Shown: piece after piece, positions 17,411-25,824 of the stretch
Numbering within the stretch: the first letter of the stretch is position 1
Layout: every line of letters starts with the position of its first letter
NCBI RefSeq assembly: GCF_013409995.1
Contig: NZ_JACCBX010000002.1
Location: 225,827-289,826 of the forward strand
Direction: 5' to 3'
DNA length: 64,000 nucleotides
Source: Neobacillus driksii
GTDB taxonomy: Bacteria; Bacillota; Bacilli; Bacillales; Cytobacillaceae
Program-made: the position numbers and the translations under genes
Notes under the pieces: generated by a model
Seen by the model: the letters and a program-made list of their open reading frames with translations, nothing else
What the model was told of the DNA's origin: nothing
The model's database searches: none

Positions 17411-18445
17411 TTACAATTCTGGTTTTGCTTGTACAGAAATTCGTTTCTTCGCTAAAGCTTTCACGTCTTTAAACGCTACAAAGTTCTTCGCATTTTCATC
17501 CCACAAGCGGAAACGTAGTGACTTTAAACTTGTCGCAAGTGTAATGGTTGGAACATTTTTTAATGGTTCTGTCTGGTTATGAGCTTCTTCTAATTTATAA
17601 TTTGGAACTCTTGGACTTAAATGGTGAACATGGTGGAAACCAATATTACCTGTTAAGAATTGTAAAAGTTTAGGCAGTTTGTAAAAAGAACTTCCCTCTA
17701 CTGCAGCTTTCACATATTCCCAATCCTTATCTTCTTCAAAGTAAGAATCTTCAAATGTATGCTGTACATAAAATAGCCAAATACCTGCCGAACCGGAAAT
17801 CATGAAAATCGTACCTTGAATGAGCAGGAATGACTGCCAGCCAATTGTCATGCAAAATAAAGTAATTAAAGCAACAAGAATGACATTCGTTAAATAGGTA
17901 TTCATTCGCTCCTTTTTACGAGCATCTTTTCTGTTAAAACGATTTTTAAGCGCGAATACATAAATGGGTCCAAAACCAAACATCACGATTGGATTACGAT
18001 AAAAACGGTAAGCTAAACGAAGTTTAAGTGGAGCTGCTAAATATTCATCGACAGTTAATGTCCAAATATCCCCTGTACCACGCTTATCTAAGTTACCACT
18101 TGTGGCATGGTGAACAGAGTGTTCGTGACCCCATTGATCAAACGGGAACAAGGTTAATACTCCCATTGCGGTCCCAACTGCGCGATTCGCCTTTCTGTTT
18201 CTAAAAAACGAATGATGGGTACAGTCGTGAAAAATGATGAAAATTCGTACTAAAAACCCTGCTGCTGCAATCATTGGTACCAATGCTAACCAATAAGAAA
18301 TAGATAAGCTTTGATAAGCAAGGAACCACAATAAGATAAACGGTCCGACCGTGTTAATAATCTGCCAAACACTTTCTTTTGTTGTTGACCCTTCAAAAGG
18401 AGCAACTTGTTTTCGTAAATTCTTCGTATTTTCTTGTACTGACAT
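17411..18445 (-). CDS. des: Acyl-lipid fatty acid desaturase (Des-like)
   Basis: Membrane di-iron desaturase that introduces a double bond into phospholipid acyl chains to keep membranes fluid in the cold. Three histidine boxes are seen: HDCTHHSFF near residue 75, HEHSVHHAT near 110 and HHVHHLSP near 265. Several hydrophobic segments flank them. Length 344 is near the 352 of B. subtilis Des. In B. subtilis the operon is des-desK-desR; here the kinase gene is absent and the regulator is shortened. GAAGGGAATT precedes the ATG. Confidence 0.94.
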   Translation of the reverse strand: MSVQENTKNLRKQVAPFEGSTTKESVWQIINTVGPFILLWFLAYQSLSISYWLALVPMIAAAGFLVRIFIIFHDCTHHSFFRNRKANRAVGTAMGVLTLFPFDQWGHEHSVHHATSGNLDKRGTGDIWTLTVDEYLAAPLKLRLAYRFYRNPIVMFGFGPIYVFALKNRFNRKDARKKERMNTYLTNVILVALITLFCMTIGWQSFLLIQGTIFMISGSAGIWLFYVQHTFEDSYFEEDKDWEYVKAAVEGSSFYKLPKLLQFLTGNIGFHHVHHLSPRVPNYKLEEAHNQTEPLKNVPTITLATSLKSLRFRLWDENAKNFVAFKDVKALAKKRISVQAKPEL

Positions 18446-18518
18446 AATTTTAATTCCCTTCGGTTTGTGTCGTTAAATCAAGTATAGTAAATAAAAATGA
18501 TTACTGTAAGTACCAGGT

Positions 18519-18547
18519 GTCATATGCAGAGTATGACAAACGTCATA
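18519..18547. promoter_or_regulatory. Palindromic DesR-like operator upstream of des
   Basis: GTCATA-N7-TATGAC (18519-18537) is a perfect inverted repeat, followed after four bases by a further GTCATA half-site (18542-18547). It lies about 75-100 bases ahead of the des start codon on the minus strand. Position and repeat architecture agree with the paired DesR sites known in front of B. subtilis des; assignment is inference. Confidence 0.5.
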
Positions 18548-18669
18548 TACAGCTTGTCTCTTACACGAAAACAGAAAGGTATGCTATAATAAAATAGTTG
18601 TGTTTTAACAAACTAAAGCGGTAATGTAAATGAAAAAACTAACCAGCCGCTTCAAAAGGGTGCGAATTA

Positions 18670-19065
18670 ATGAAAAATGAAATTGATACGATTTATATTT
18701 TAGAAAATCCCGAAAAGAATATGATTAAATTTGCAACTGGGTATCAGCTTAAATATGAAGACACGATAAAAGATGTTTTTGGTGTCGCTTGCCTGAATGA
18801 TTTAGAAATGATGATTCAATTTAACAAGCCTTTCCAAGATAGCATTTGTACCAGTAAGAACATAACGGTTAAGAGTCTTTCATTAAAACAAGTGATCCGA
18901 ATTGCTTCCAAAAAGGAACTCCTTCAATTAAGGGAGCAACAGTTAGAGCAGTTAGGCGAGCTGCCAATTCCACGTCCATTCGATTCAGTCATCCAGCTCC
19001 AAGAAGGAGTTTTCCGCTGGGATGAACAAAATTCTTCATACATTTTAGATCAGCTTGGTGCCTAA
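18670..19065 (+). CDS. Hypothetical protein, 131 residues
   Basis: I do not recognise this family. Product is soluble, without signal peptide or membrane segment, moderately acidic, and contains a likely helical region (KQVIRIASKKELLQLREQQ, about 78-98) followed by a proline segment PIPRP. AAAGGG lies about 11 bases before the ATG, a weak ribosome site. It is divergent from des and ends at an intrinsic terminator, so it forms its own transcript. Confidence 0.6.
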   Translation: MKNEIDTIYILENPEKNMIKFATGYQLKYEDTIKDVFGVACLNDLEMMIQFNKPFQDSICTSKNITVKSLSLKQVIRIASKKELLQLREQQLEQLGELPIPRPFDSVIQLQEGVFRWDEQNSSYILDQLGA

Positions 19066-19079
19066 TTTATTGTTTTAAG

Positions 19080-19114
19080 TAAGTAATCCGCCTTAGGTGT
19101 GGGTTACTTTTTTC
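19080..19114 (+). terminator. Intrinsic terminator
   Basis: AGTAATCC and GGGTTACT arms with a 10-base loop, then TTTTTTCT, directly downstream of the 131-residue hypothetical gene and upstream of the FAD oxidoreductase start. Confidence 0.8.
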
Positions 19115-19148
19115 TATGAAAATTATTATTTGGCAGGTGTACCATCTC

Positions 19149-20471
19149 ATGGCCTCAATGGAAAAAGCAATTATTATTGGCGGAGGAATTTCGGGTAAAT
19201 TGGCAGCACGTGTGTTATCGGATGTTTATAAAGAAGTTATCATCCTCGAACGTGACAGCCAATCAGAAGGACCATCATCACGAAAGGGTGCCCCGCAAGG
19301 TGAACATTTACACGCCCTTCTTCATGCTGGCGAGCACGGTCTCGAGGAGCTGTTTCCTGGTATTACAGAGAAATTTTATGATAGCGGGGCTGTAAAAATC
19401 AATTCGACCATGGATCTTTCATGGTTTCACCATGGAGCGTGGAAAATTCGATACGATGCCGGGTATAGGACTACACTTCAAACACGCCCGCATTTAGAAT
19501 GGCATATTGAACAATACATAAAACGAATTCAAAATGTTGTTTTGCATTACAATCAAGTGGTCGAGGATTTTTTATATAATGAAGAAGAAAATCGAATCAC
19601 AGGTGTTCGACTACAAACAGGAACAATACTAGCAGATTTAGTTGTGGATGCCAGCGGTGTAAGCAGTCTTATCTCAAAATGGTTAGGTAAACGAGGTACA
19701 CATATTCCTAAAGAAAAAATTGAAATCAACTTAAGCTATATCAGTAAACAATTTGAGCTGGATGAAAGTTATCAAAGAAACTGGAAGATTAAGATGGTGT
19801 ATCCTAATCCTCCTCAAGAAAAAATGGGAGGCACCATCTCAAAGGTTGAGGGGAATCGTTATATTGTCACCATTATGGGTTATCATAAAGCCGTTGATGA
19901 GAAAGAGGTTCTAGAAGATGATAACGGCTTTATTGAACTTTCTAGGAAATTGCCAAGACTTGATATCTTTCAAGAGATAGAACATGGCACTCCCCTTACG
20001 AAAACAAGCTTCTATCGCATTCCACATATTATTTGGAAAAGATTTGATAAGATGGAATTACCAAAGGGTCTTTTGTTAATCGGAGATACCATCTGCAGGA
20101 TTGATCCTGTCTTTGGTCAAGGAATGAGTATAGCTATTTTAGAGGCTCTTACTTTGAAAAAACTGTTACAAACAGGCGCACGACAAATAGATTCAGCGGC
20201 ATTTCATAAAAAGGCTGCGAAAACCATTTCCCCGATTTGGAATATGGTCATTACAGAAGATTTCCGTTATTCTGCTACCACCGGGAAAATGCCAATCGGT
20301 CTCTTTATACAGCAATGGTACGCAAAAAAAATCTTCCTCTTATCCTCTCAAAATAAAGAAGTCTACGATGCTTTTGTAAAAGTGATGAACCTGGTTCGAC
20401 CGATTTCATCCTTGATGACTCCTAGGATCATCAAAAGTGTATTATTGCATACATTCTTTAAGAAACCATAA
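19149..20471 (+). CDS. FAD-dependent oxidoreductase (monooxygenase/geranylgeranyl reductase-like)
   Basis: Class A flavoprotein of the group that contains squalene epoxidase- and halogenase-like enzymes. N-terminal Rossmann motif IIIGGGISGKLAARVL, the ATG motif-like VVDASGVSSLISKWLG near residue 170, and the second FAD motif LLLIGDTICRIDPVFGQGMS near 315. An open frame extends to an ATG at 19116, but that overlaps the preceding terminator; AGGTG sits 9 bases before the ATG at 19149, giving 440 residues. Substrate unknown; single gene with its own terminator. Confidence 0.8.
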   Translation: MASMEKAIIIGGGISGKLAARVLSDVYKEVIILERDSQSEGPSSRKGAPQGEHLHALLHAGEHGLEELFPGITEKFYDSGAVKINSTMDLSWFHHGAWKIRYDAGYRTTLQTRPHLEWHIEQYIKRIQNVVLHYNQVVEDFLYNEEENRITGVRLQTGTILADLVVDASGVSSLISKWLGKRGTHIPKEKIEINLSYISKQFELDESYQRNWKIKMVYPNPPQEKMGGTISKVEGNRYIVTIMGYHKAVDEKEVLEDDNGFIELSRKLPRLDIFQEIEHGTPLTKTSFYRIPHIIWKRFDKMELPKGLLLIGDTICRIDPVFGQGMSIAILEALTLKKLLQTGARQIDSAAFHKKAAKTISPIWNMVITEDFRYSATTGKMPIGLFIQQWYAKKIFLLSSQNKEVYDAFVKVMNLVRPISSLMTPRIIKSVLLHTFFKKP

Positions 20472-20489
20472 ATAGTAGGCACCACAGGT

Positions 20490-20526
20490 AAAGGACATGC
20501 TTCTAAAAATGAAGTTTGTCCTTTTT
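20490..20526 (+). terminator. Intrinsic terminator after the FAD oxidoreductase
   Basis: AAAGGACA...CTTC and GAAG...TGTCCTTT arms followed by TTTTTCG-type sequence. Confidence 0.75.
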
Positions 20527-20596
20527 CGTATTGCCTACTTGTTTATATTTACTGCATTACTAAAGTCACAATATAAAGAATTTATAGAATATTGTA

Positions 20597-20626
20597 TTGA
20601 AATATCATCCGATATTATTTTATACT
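20597..20626 (+). promoter_or_regulatory. Sigma-A-type promoter for the alanine symporter
   Basis: TTGAAA at 20597-20602 and TATACT at 20621-20626, 18 bases apart, both five of six to consensus. The start of transcription would lie near 20633, leaving a leader of about 60 bases before the symporter ATG. Confidence 0.55.
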
Positions 20627-20695
20627 TTTAATGTCACCTTGTTATACAACATTTGGAACTGTAAACCAATTAATACATAACAAAGGAGGAATTAT

Positions 20696-22171
20696 ATGTT
20701 TGAACAACTTGTTGCTAGCATTAACGGTTATTTATGGAGCCCGCCTCTTATCATCTTTATTTGTGCAGTTGGACTGTACTTTAGTGTGCGGACAAGATTT
20801 CTGCAAATACGTCATGTAAAGGAAATGGTGCGTCTATTATTTAATGGTAAGAGCTCTAATGAGGGTGTCTCTTCCTTTCAAGCATTGGCCATGTCTTTAT
20901 CCGGTCGTATTGGAGTCGGGAATATTGCTGGAACGGCGACAGGAATTGCTTTCGGTGGCCCAGGCGCAGTATTTTGGATGTGGGTAATTACCTTTATCGG
21001 TGCAGCATCAGCTTTTGTTGAGTCCACTCTTGCTCAAATCTATAAAGAAAAGCAAGATGGCGAATATCGAGGCGGTCCTGCCTTCTACATTGAAAAGGGA
21101 CTTGGCTGGAAATGGTTTGCCGTTATATTTGCAGTGGCAACACTCCTCGCAATGGCTATACTCATGCCAGGAATTCAGGCAAATTCGATTACAGAGGGCG
21201 TTAGCAATGCATTTGGGATTGACAATACGATTACCGGATTAGTACTTATTTTACTTATGGGACTTATTATTTTTGGCGGAGTTAAGCGTATTGCGAGAGT
21301 TGCAGAATTTCTTGTGCCTTTTATGGCTGCCGGATATTTATTAATCGCTATAGCCATCATTGCGGTTAATTTTGATAGAATTCCAGAAGTATTTACCCTG
21401 ATTTTTAAAAGTGCCTTTGGCGCTGAGGAAATGTTCGGGGGCATTCTCGGTTCAACCATTATGTGGGGTGTAAAACGTGGGCTATATGCGAATGAAGCTG
21501 GGCAGGGTACTGGTGCTCACCCTGCAGCAGCCGCAGAAGTATCCCATCCGGCAAAGCAAGGATTAGTCCAAGCTTTTTCTATTTATCTAGATGTGTTCTT
21601 AATTGTTACAGCTACTGCCTTTATGATTCTATTTACGAATTCATACAATACCATAAATGAAAAAACGGGAGAAGTGTTAGTTGAAAATCTTAAAGGAGTC
21701 GAAACGGGTCCTGCTTACACCCAAGCGGCGGTTGATACGATTCTGCCAGGGTTTGGATCAGGATTTATTGCGATTGCTCTATTCTTCTTTGCCTTCACCA
21801 CGATTTTTGCGTATTACTATATTGCGGAAACCAATCTCGCATATCTAATTAAAGGCAAACAAAGAAAACTAGCGATGACCATATTAAAATTAGTTCTCTT
21901 AGGATCCACTTTCTATGGATCTGTAAAGACCGCAGAAACAGCTTGGGCAATGGGTGATATCGGACTTGGTATCATGGTATGGTTGAACTTACTTGCCATT
22001 CTTTTATTATTTAAACCAGCGAACATCGCTCTTAAGGATTATGAAGCGCAGCTGAAGCAAGGCCTTGACCCTAAATTTAATTCTACTAAATTAGGTATTA
22101 AGAATGCAGAATTCTGGGCTGACGGATATCAAACAGATAAAAAAGATGAAAGAAAACGTGCTGCAAATTAA
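20696..22171 (+). CDS. Sodium:alanine symporter family protein (AGCS)
   Basis: Secondary transporter taking up alanine or glycine with sodium, 491 residues with about eleven hydrophobic segments. AGCS signatures: the N-terminal FSVRTRFLQIRH, SLSGRIGVGNIAGTATGIAFGGPGAVFWMW near residue 65, and GLYANEAGQGTGAHPAAAAE near 262. AAAGGAGG stands 6 bases before the ATG. Transcribed alone from the promoter at 20597 and ended by a strong hairpin shared with the convergent MFS gene. Confidence 0.95.
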   Translation: MFEQLVASINGYLWSPPLIIFICAVGLYFSVRTRFLQIRHVKEMVRLLFNGKSSNEGVSSFQALAMSLSGRIGVGNIAGTATGIAFGGPGAVFWMWVITFIGAASAFVESTLAQIYKEKQDGEYRGGPAFYIEKGLGWKWFAVIFAVATLLAMAILMPGIQANSITEGVSNAFGIDNTITGLVLILLMGLIIFGGVKRIARVAEFLVPFMAAGYLLIAIAIIAVNFDRIPEVFTLIFKSAFGAEEMFGGILGSTIMWGVKRGLYANEAGQGTGAHPAAAAEVSHPAKQGLVQAFSIYLDVFLIVTATAFMILFTNSYNTINEKTGEVLVENLKGVETGPAYTQAAVDTILPGFGSGFIAIALFFFAFTTIFAYYYIAETNLAYLIKGKQRKLAMTILKLVLLGSTFYGSVKTAETAWAMGDIGLGIMVWLNLLAILLLFKPANIALKDYEAQLKQGLDPKFNSTKLGIKNAEFWADGYQTDKKDERKRAAN

Positions 22172-22184
22172 TGATTTTACACAC

Positions 22185-22229
22185 AGTGAAAGGCACCTTC
22201 CAATCATGTGGAAGGTGCCTTTCACTTTT
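22185..22229. terminator. Bidirectional terminator with 16-base perfect stem
   Basis: GTGAAAGGCACCTTCC pairs fully with its complement across an 8-base loop; TTTTATT follows on the plus strand and TGTGTAAAATC on the minus. It separates the convergent symporter and MFS genes. The arm holds the AGGCACC core of a repeat family in this window. Confidence 0.9.
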
Positions 22230-22250
22230 ATTGATTTCATCAAGGAATCT

Positions 22251-23498
22251 TTAATTCGTACTTTCTTTTACAACTGGTTTTCCTGCTTCTAGCAGCACCT
22301 TACTGCCAATTAAAAAGAATCCCTGGATAAACATTAATAATCCAGTACCGATTAGGAGCCATTCAATTTCAATAATATCTGCAATCGGTCCAAATATGAG
22401 CATTCCCAGTGGCATCATCGAGGTAGAAATCATCCCCAAGACACCAAAAACCCTACCGAGATAATCTCCCTCCACCTTCTCTTGCAGTAAGACAGTCGAT
22501 GGTGTGTTAAAAATCGGCATGGCTACCCCTACTAACCCCATGAAAACTAAATAAATCCAAAAGTTCGGGGTGATACCAAGTGCGAATGTACATGCACCCA
22601 TCACAAGGGCAGCTAGTGTCATCGAATGAATCTTGTTTTTAAATCCGCCCCAAGATGCCATGAACCCGCCGCCAATCATCATCCCAATCGAAAAAGTAAT
22701 TTCAATTGCTGTTAACCGCCAAACATCATCACCGAAAGTGCGAGTAACCTGCAGCGGGGTTAGGAATGCCACCGGGGCCGCTAATACAAAGAAAAACGCA
22801 AAAAAGACAAAAAACGTCTTAACAAAAGCATGATTTTGAATATAGATAAAACCTTGTTTCAAGTCGCTGAAATAGCTGGTTGTTTGCTTTTCTGCCGCTT
22901 TTGCATGGATGGGAATATGCAAAAAAGCGAGTAAGATAAAAACGGCGATCGCTGCAGTGACTACATCTATGAAGAAGATTGCCTCCATGGAAGCCATTGT
23001 CAGTAATGCTGCGCTGACCATAGGCGCCACGAGCATGATTAGTGCTTGGATACTGCCATTCGTTCCGTTCACTTTTGTGAGTTTATCTTCTGGAACCATC
23101 TGAGGAAGAATAGCTCCTACCGCTGGACCTTGAATACCTGTTCCTATTGCCCGAATGGCCGACATTAGAAATAATAACCAAAGTGCCTCATACCCCATTA
23201 AAAACAGAATCGCTAAAACAAGAGTTGAAATCGCAATCAAGGAATCTGATAGGATAATTAGTATTTTTCGATTGTAGCGGTCTGCCCAAACCCCTGCAAA
23301 AGGAGAAAGAAAAAAAGTTGGGACAAAGCCGCATATGATGGAAATTGTCATCATCACACCTGATTGGGTGTTCAAGGTGATATACCACATAATCGCATAT
23401 TGAACCAAGGCTGATCCAAAAAGGGATATGGTTTGACTTCCTAAAAAGAGAATCGTATTTCGTTTCCAATGATTCATTTCGTGCTTAGATGTTTCCAT
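22251..23498 (-). CDS. MFS drug/macrolide efflux transporter
   Basis: Twelve-helix major facilitator, 415 residues, of the MefA-like (MFS_3) group. Loop 2-3 motif GVWADRYNRKILIILSD near residue 70 and SAIRAIGTGIQGPAVGAILPQMVPEDKLTKVNG near 115 are characteristic. Probably exports a hydrophobic compound; substrate unknown. A GTG at 23507 would add three residues, but the ATG at 23498 is better placed after AGGA. Monocistronic; converges with the alanine symporter. Confidence 0.87.
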   Translation of the reverse strand: METSKHEMNHWKRNTILFLGSQTISLFGSALVQYAIMWYITLNTQSGVMMTISIICGFVPTFFLSPFAGVWADRYNRKILIILSDSLIAISTLVLAILFLMGYEALWLLFLMSAIRAIGTGIQGPAVGAILPQMVPEDKLTKVNGTNGSIQALIMLVAPMVSAALLTMASMEAIFFIDVVTAAIAVFILLAFLHIPIHAKAAEKQTTSYFSDLKQGFIYIQNHAFVKTFFVFFAFFFVLAAPVAFLTPLQVTRTFGDDVWRLTAIEITFSIGMMIGGGFMASWGGFKNKIHSMTLAALVMGACTFALGITPNFWIYLVFMGLVGVAMPIFNTPSTVLLQEKVEGDYLGRVFGVLGMISTSMMPLGMLIFGPIADIIEIEWLLIGTGLLMFIQGFFLIGSKVLLEAGKPVVKESTN

Positions 23499-23584
23499 AT
23501 AGATCACGTCCTATAAAATATTTTTTAGCTTGGTATGTGGTCAAGGACATTTTTATAGAAACTGAAATAACACAAATAACATCT

Positions 23585-23624
23585 AAAAAAAGACAGCAAA
23601 AAAGAGGGCAGAATTGTCCCTCTT
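23585..23624 (-). terminator. Terminator of the small RNA candidate
   Basis: Minus strand AAGAGGG and CCCTCTT arms, 9-base loop, then TTTTTTGCTGTCTTTTTTT. Confidence 0.85.
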
Positions 23625-23788
23625 GTTTTACAATACCGTAAAATAAAGGTTTCCCTAAAAATAGACAGACCACTCCCGTTACTCTGCACGCGTGCAAAGT
23701 CCTTGAACCTATTCATTTAACAGTTCAAAGCTGGGAATCGTAGTCTCATAGACGCAGTCAAAGGGAAAACCTCCATTTCTTATAAGTT
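23596..23788 (-). ncRNA. Candidate independent small structured RNA, about 190 nt
   Basis: Between the PanE-like gene and the MFS gene the minus strand has a full transcription unit without an ORF of note. A promoter (23795-23823) precedes it and a strong terminator ends it. The predicted RNA has a long-range closing stem, GGTTTTCCC (23763-23771 region) with GGGAAACC (23648-23655), and inside it three hairpins: GTCT/AGAC (23743-23753), TTGAAC/GTTCAA (23703-23728) and CTCTGCAC/GTGCAAAG (23682-23699). It does not match the riboswitch cores I know. A 6S-like or regulatory sRNA is possible; identity unknown. Confidence 0.5.
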
Positions 23789-23794
23789 AGGTTT

Positions 23795-23823
23795 AGTTTA
23801 CCACACTCGTTTGCTTATATCAA
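23795..23823 (-). promoter_or_regulatory. Sigma-A promoter with extended -10 for the small RNA
   Basis: On the minus strand TTGATA (23823-23818), 17 bases, then TAAACT (23800-23795) preceded by TGG, an extended -10. The -35 overlaps the stop codon of the PanE-like gene. Predicted start near 23788. Confidence 0.6.
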
Positions 23824-24743
23824 AGGTGATAAGTACTTTCAATGGATTTAATGGTATCATACAGTTTTTTGTTTACAGGTGTTGGTACTCGATGTTTTTC
23901 ACCCATTTCCAATACTGCTCCAGCAAACAAAGCCACCTCGCTATATCTGCGTGCTTCCAAATCCTGTGCCATGGAAGGTTTCCCTTCAGGACTTAATGTG
24001 GCTAACACGCTTAACCAATAGTTCAGATCTGCCTCGGTTAGATTAATCCCCTCATATTCAGATAAGGTAATGACCTCTCTCATTGCAGCAATCATGGTTT
24101 CCCTTGCTTCGCCATCTCGTTGAATTTCACCGTAATTGCTTTTATAGACAGCAACAGTTTGATTCACTCCAACATTGAGCATGAATTTCCCCCATAACCG
24201 CTTATTCATATTGGTATCTACCTCATAAGGGAAATCAATTTTATCAAAAAAAGCCGCAACACTCTTCACCTTGTCAGAAATGATCCCAGGCACTTGATCA
24301 CCAAAGCAAAGCATACCCATATGATCATATGTAAGCTTATTTCCCACTTTTACCGCGTCCATCCCTTGGGCTACACTATAAAGAATCTTATCCATTCCAT
24401 AAACTTGGCCAATAATACCCTCACTTGTAATTCCATTTAAGGCCGATAAAATAATCGTGTCCTTCCCCACATGATGGCGAACAGCTTGGATGGCATCATG
24501 TAACCCTTCGTATTTTACCGAAAAAATCAATAAATCTGCTGGTTCACAAGGTTCTTTAGGTGTTACATAGTTGAAGGCACAAGGTTCACCATTACAATAG
24601 ACATCTTCGCTTCTATATTTTTTAATTCTTTCACGGTCGGCAATAATTCTTACATTTTCCTTTGGCATTTTCTTGGCAAAATGGTTCCCAAATAAAATAC
24701 CTAATGCACCTAATCCGATAATCGATACTTTTTTAATTTCCAT
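23820..24743 (-). CDS. panE: 2-dehydropantoate 2-reductase family protein (PanE/ApbA)
   Basis: NADPH-dependent ketopantoate reductase-like enzyme, 307 residues, for pantothenate/CoA synthesis or a related 2-keto acid reduction. Rossmann motif IIGLGALGILFG at the N-terminus, SVKYEGLHDAIQ near residue 75, the catalytic lysine region RLWGKFMLNVGVNQTVAVY near 185, and the C-terminal GKPSMAQDLEARRYSEVALFAG near 255. Bacilli often have several paralogues, so the exact substrate is open. No other pan gene is adjacent. Confidence 0.87.
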   Translation of the reverse strand: MEIKKVSIIGLGALGILFGNHFAKKMPKENVRIIADRERIKKYRSEDVYCNGEPCAFNYVTPKEPCEPADLLIFSVKYEGLHDAIQAVRHHVGKDTIILSALNGITSEGIIGQVYGMDKILYSVAQGMDAVKVGNKLTYDHMGMLCFGDQVPGIISDKVKSVAAFFDKIDFPYEVDTNMNKRLWGKFMLNVGVNQTVAVYKSNYGEIQRDGEARETMIAAMREVITLSEYEGINLTEADLNYWLSVLATLSPEGKPSMAQDLEARRYSEVALFAGAVLEMGEKHRVPTPVNKKLYDTIKSIESTYHL

Positions 24744-24858
24744 CCGATATATCCTCTCCGCTTTTTACTAAATTTTATCATGAATTTTTGGTCGATTAAT
24801 AATGATTCGTTTTTCGGTATAATAGAAAGATAGAATATATTGTAATGAGGGATAAGAT

Positions 24859-25674
24859 GTGGATAACGAAAATAACGAGCAAAAACATAAAGAAGACGAA
24901 ATTGACTGGGAGGCATTTTTTAATCCAGAAGATAAACAGGAATGGGAAAAAGAGAAACTTCAAAAGAAAAAGTGGAAAAAGTTTGTGGTTAAAATCGTTA
25001 GTTCCCTACTCGTACTAGCGCTTTTAATAAGCGGATTAGAGGTATGGATTAATATTTTCAACCTTCCTGCAATTAACTTTGTTAAAGTGTCTAATCACTT
25101 ATCCAAGCAGCCTGAAGTAAAAAAGTACAAAAAATCGATTGTTACGATTGAATGGAATGGAGTAAAAGGAACGGGATTTACCGTTTCACCCTCTGGATTA
25201 ATCGTTACCAATGAACATGTGGTAGAACATACAAATAGAGTAAATGTCCAGTTTAAATCGGGTGAGTCATATGCTGGTAAGGTAGTTGCAAAACACCCGG
25301 AAATAGATGTGGCAATTGTAGACATTGATGCAGAAAACCTTCCTTTTCTTCCATTTAGAATCGAAAAAGATTGGGAAAGTACGGTTGGCGATGATATCAT
25401 CTTTATCGGAAATCCATTGGCTTTTACCCAAATAGCCAATCAAGGTAAAATCATCGGTAAAGTTCATTTAACGGACTGGGACGTACCAGTGATGATGATA
25501 GAAGCCCCAATTTATAAGGGGAATAGCGGCAGCCCGGTACTGAATCAAAATGGTGAAGTCGTTGGCGTAATTTTTGCTACCTTGCAAAATCCAGAAATAG
25601 AAACTAAAGAAATAATTGGGGCTGCTATCCCATCGTTTTATATAAACGAAATTTTAGAAACAGTAACGGATTAA
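24859..25674 (+). CDS. Membrane-anchored trypsin-like serine protease (S1C, HtrA-like without PDZ)
   Basis: 271 residues. A charged cytoplasmic N-terminus (about 1-45, rich in E and K) is followed by one transmembrane helix (about 46-66) and an external protease domain. The triad is visible: His in VTNEHVVEH, Asp in PEIDVAIVD and Ser in KGNSGSPVLN. Unlike HtrA/HtrB of Bacillus there is no PDZ domain after the protease domain. Start codon is GTG at 24859 after TGAGGGA. Role in surface proteostasis or sporulation is inference. No operon partner. Confidence 0.87.
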   Translation: MDNENNEQKHKEDEIDWEAFFNPEDKQEWEKEKLQKKKWKKFVVKIVSSLLVLALLISGLEVWINIFNLPAINFVKVSNHLSKQPEVKKYKKSIVTIEWNGVKGTGFTVSPSGLIVTNEHVVEHTNRVNVQFKSGESYAGKVVAKHPEIDVAIVDIDAENLPFLPFRIEKDWESTVGDDIIFIGNPLAFTQIANQGKIIGKVHLTDWDVPVMMIEAPIYKGNSGSPVLNQNGEVVGVIFATLQNPEIETKEIIGAAIPSFYINEILETVTD

Positions 25675-25733
25675 TCGTATATTCGTTTTATGAAGCCGAT
25701 AATTGTATGTGTTTGTACTAAACGGACCTCATG

Positions 25734-25801
25734 AGGCGTTCATGAAGCCAAAATCGTAACTTCTCGAAGAAATCAGACTTCATGAAGCGTTCATGAAGCC
25801 C
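25734..25801. repeat. Direct repeats with TTCATGAAGC half-sites
   Basis: Two blocks of the form GACYTCATGARGCGTTCATGAAGCC occur at about 25734-25758 and 25777-25801, each holding two TTCATGAA-like palindromes. They lie in the non-coding stretch after the serine protease. Function unknown. Confidence 0.6.
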
Positions 25802-25824
25802 ATAATCCTAAAATATTAAAATAA

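Noticed and set aside
23508..23716. Short cysteine- and phenylalanine-rich ORFs on the minus strand
   Set aside because: They lie across the terminator and RNA stem elements, with no ribosome site; the stretch reads better as a non-coding RNA gene.
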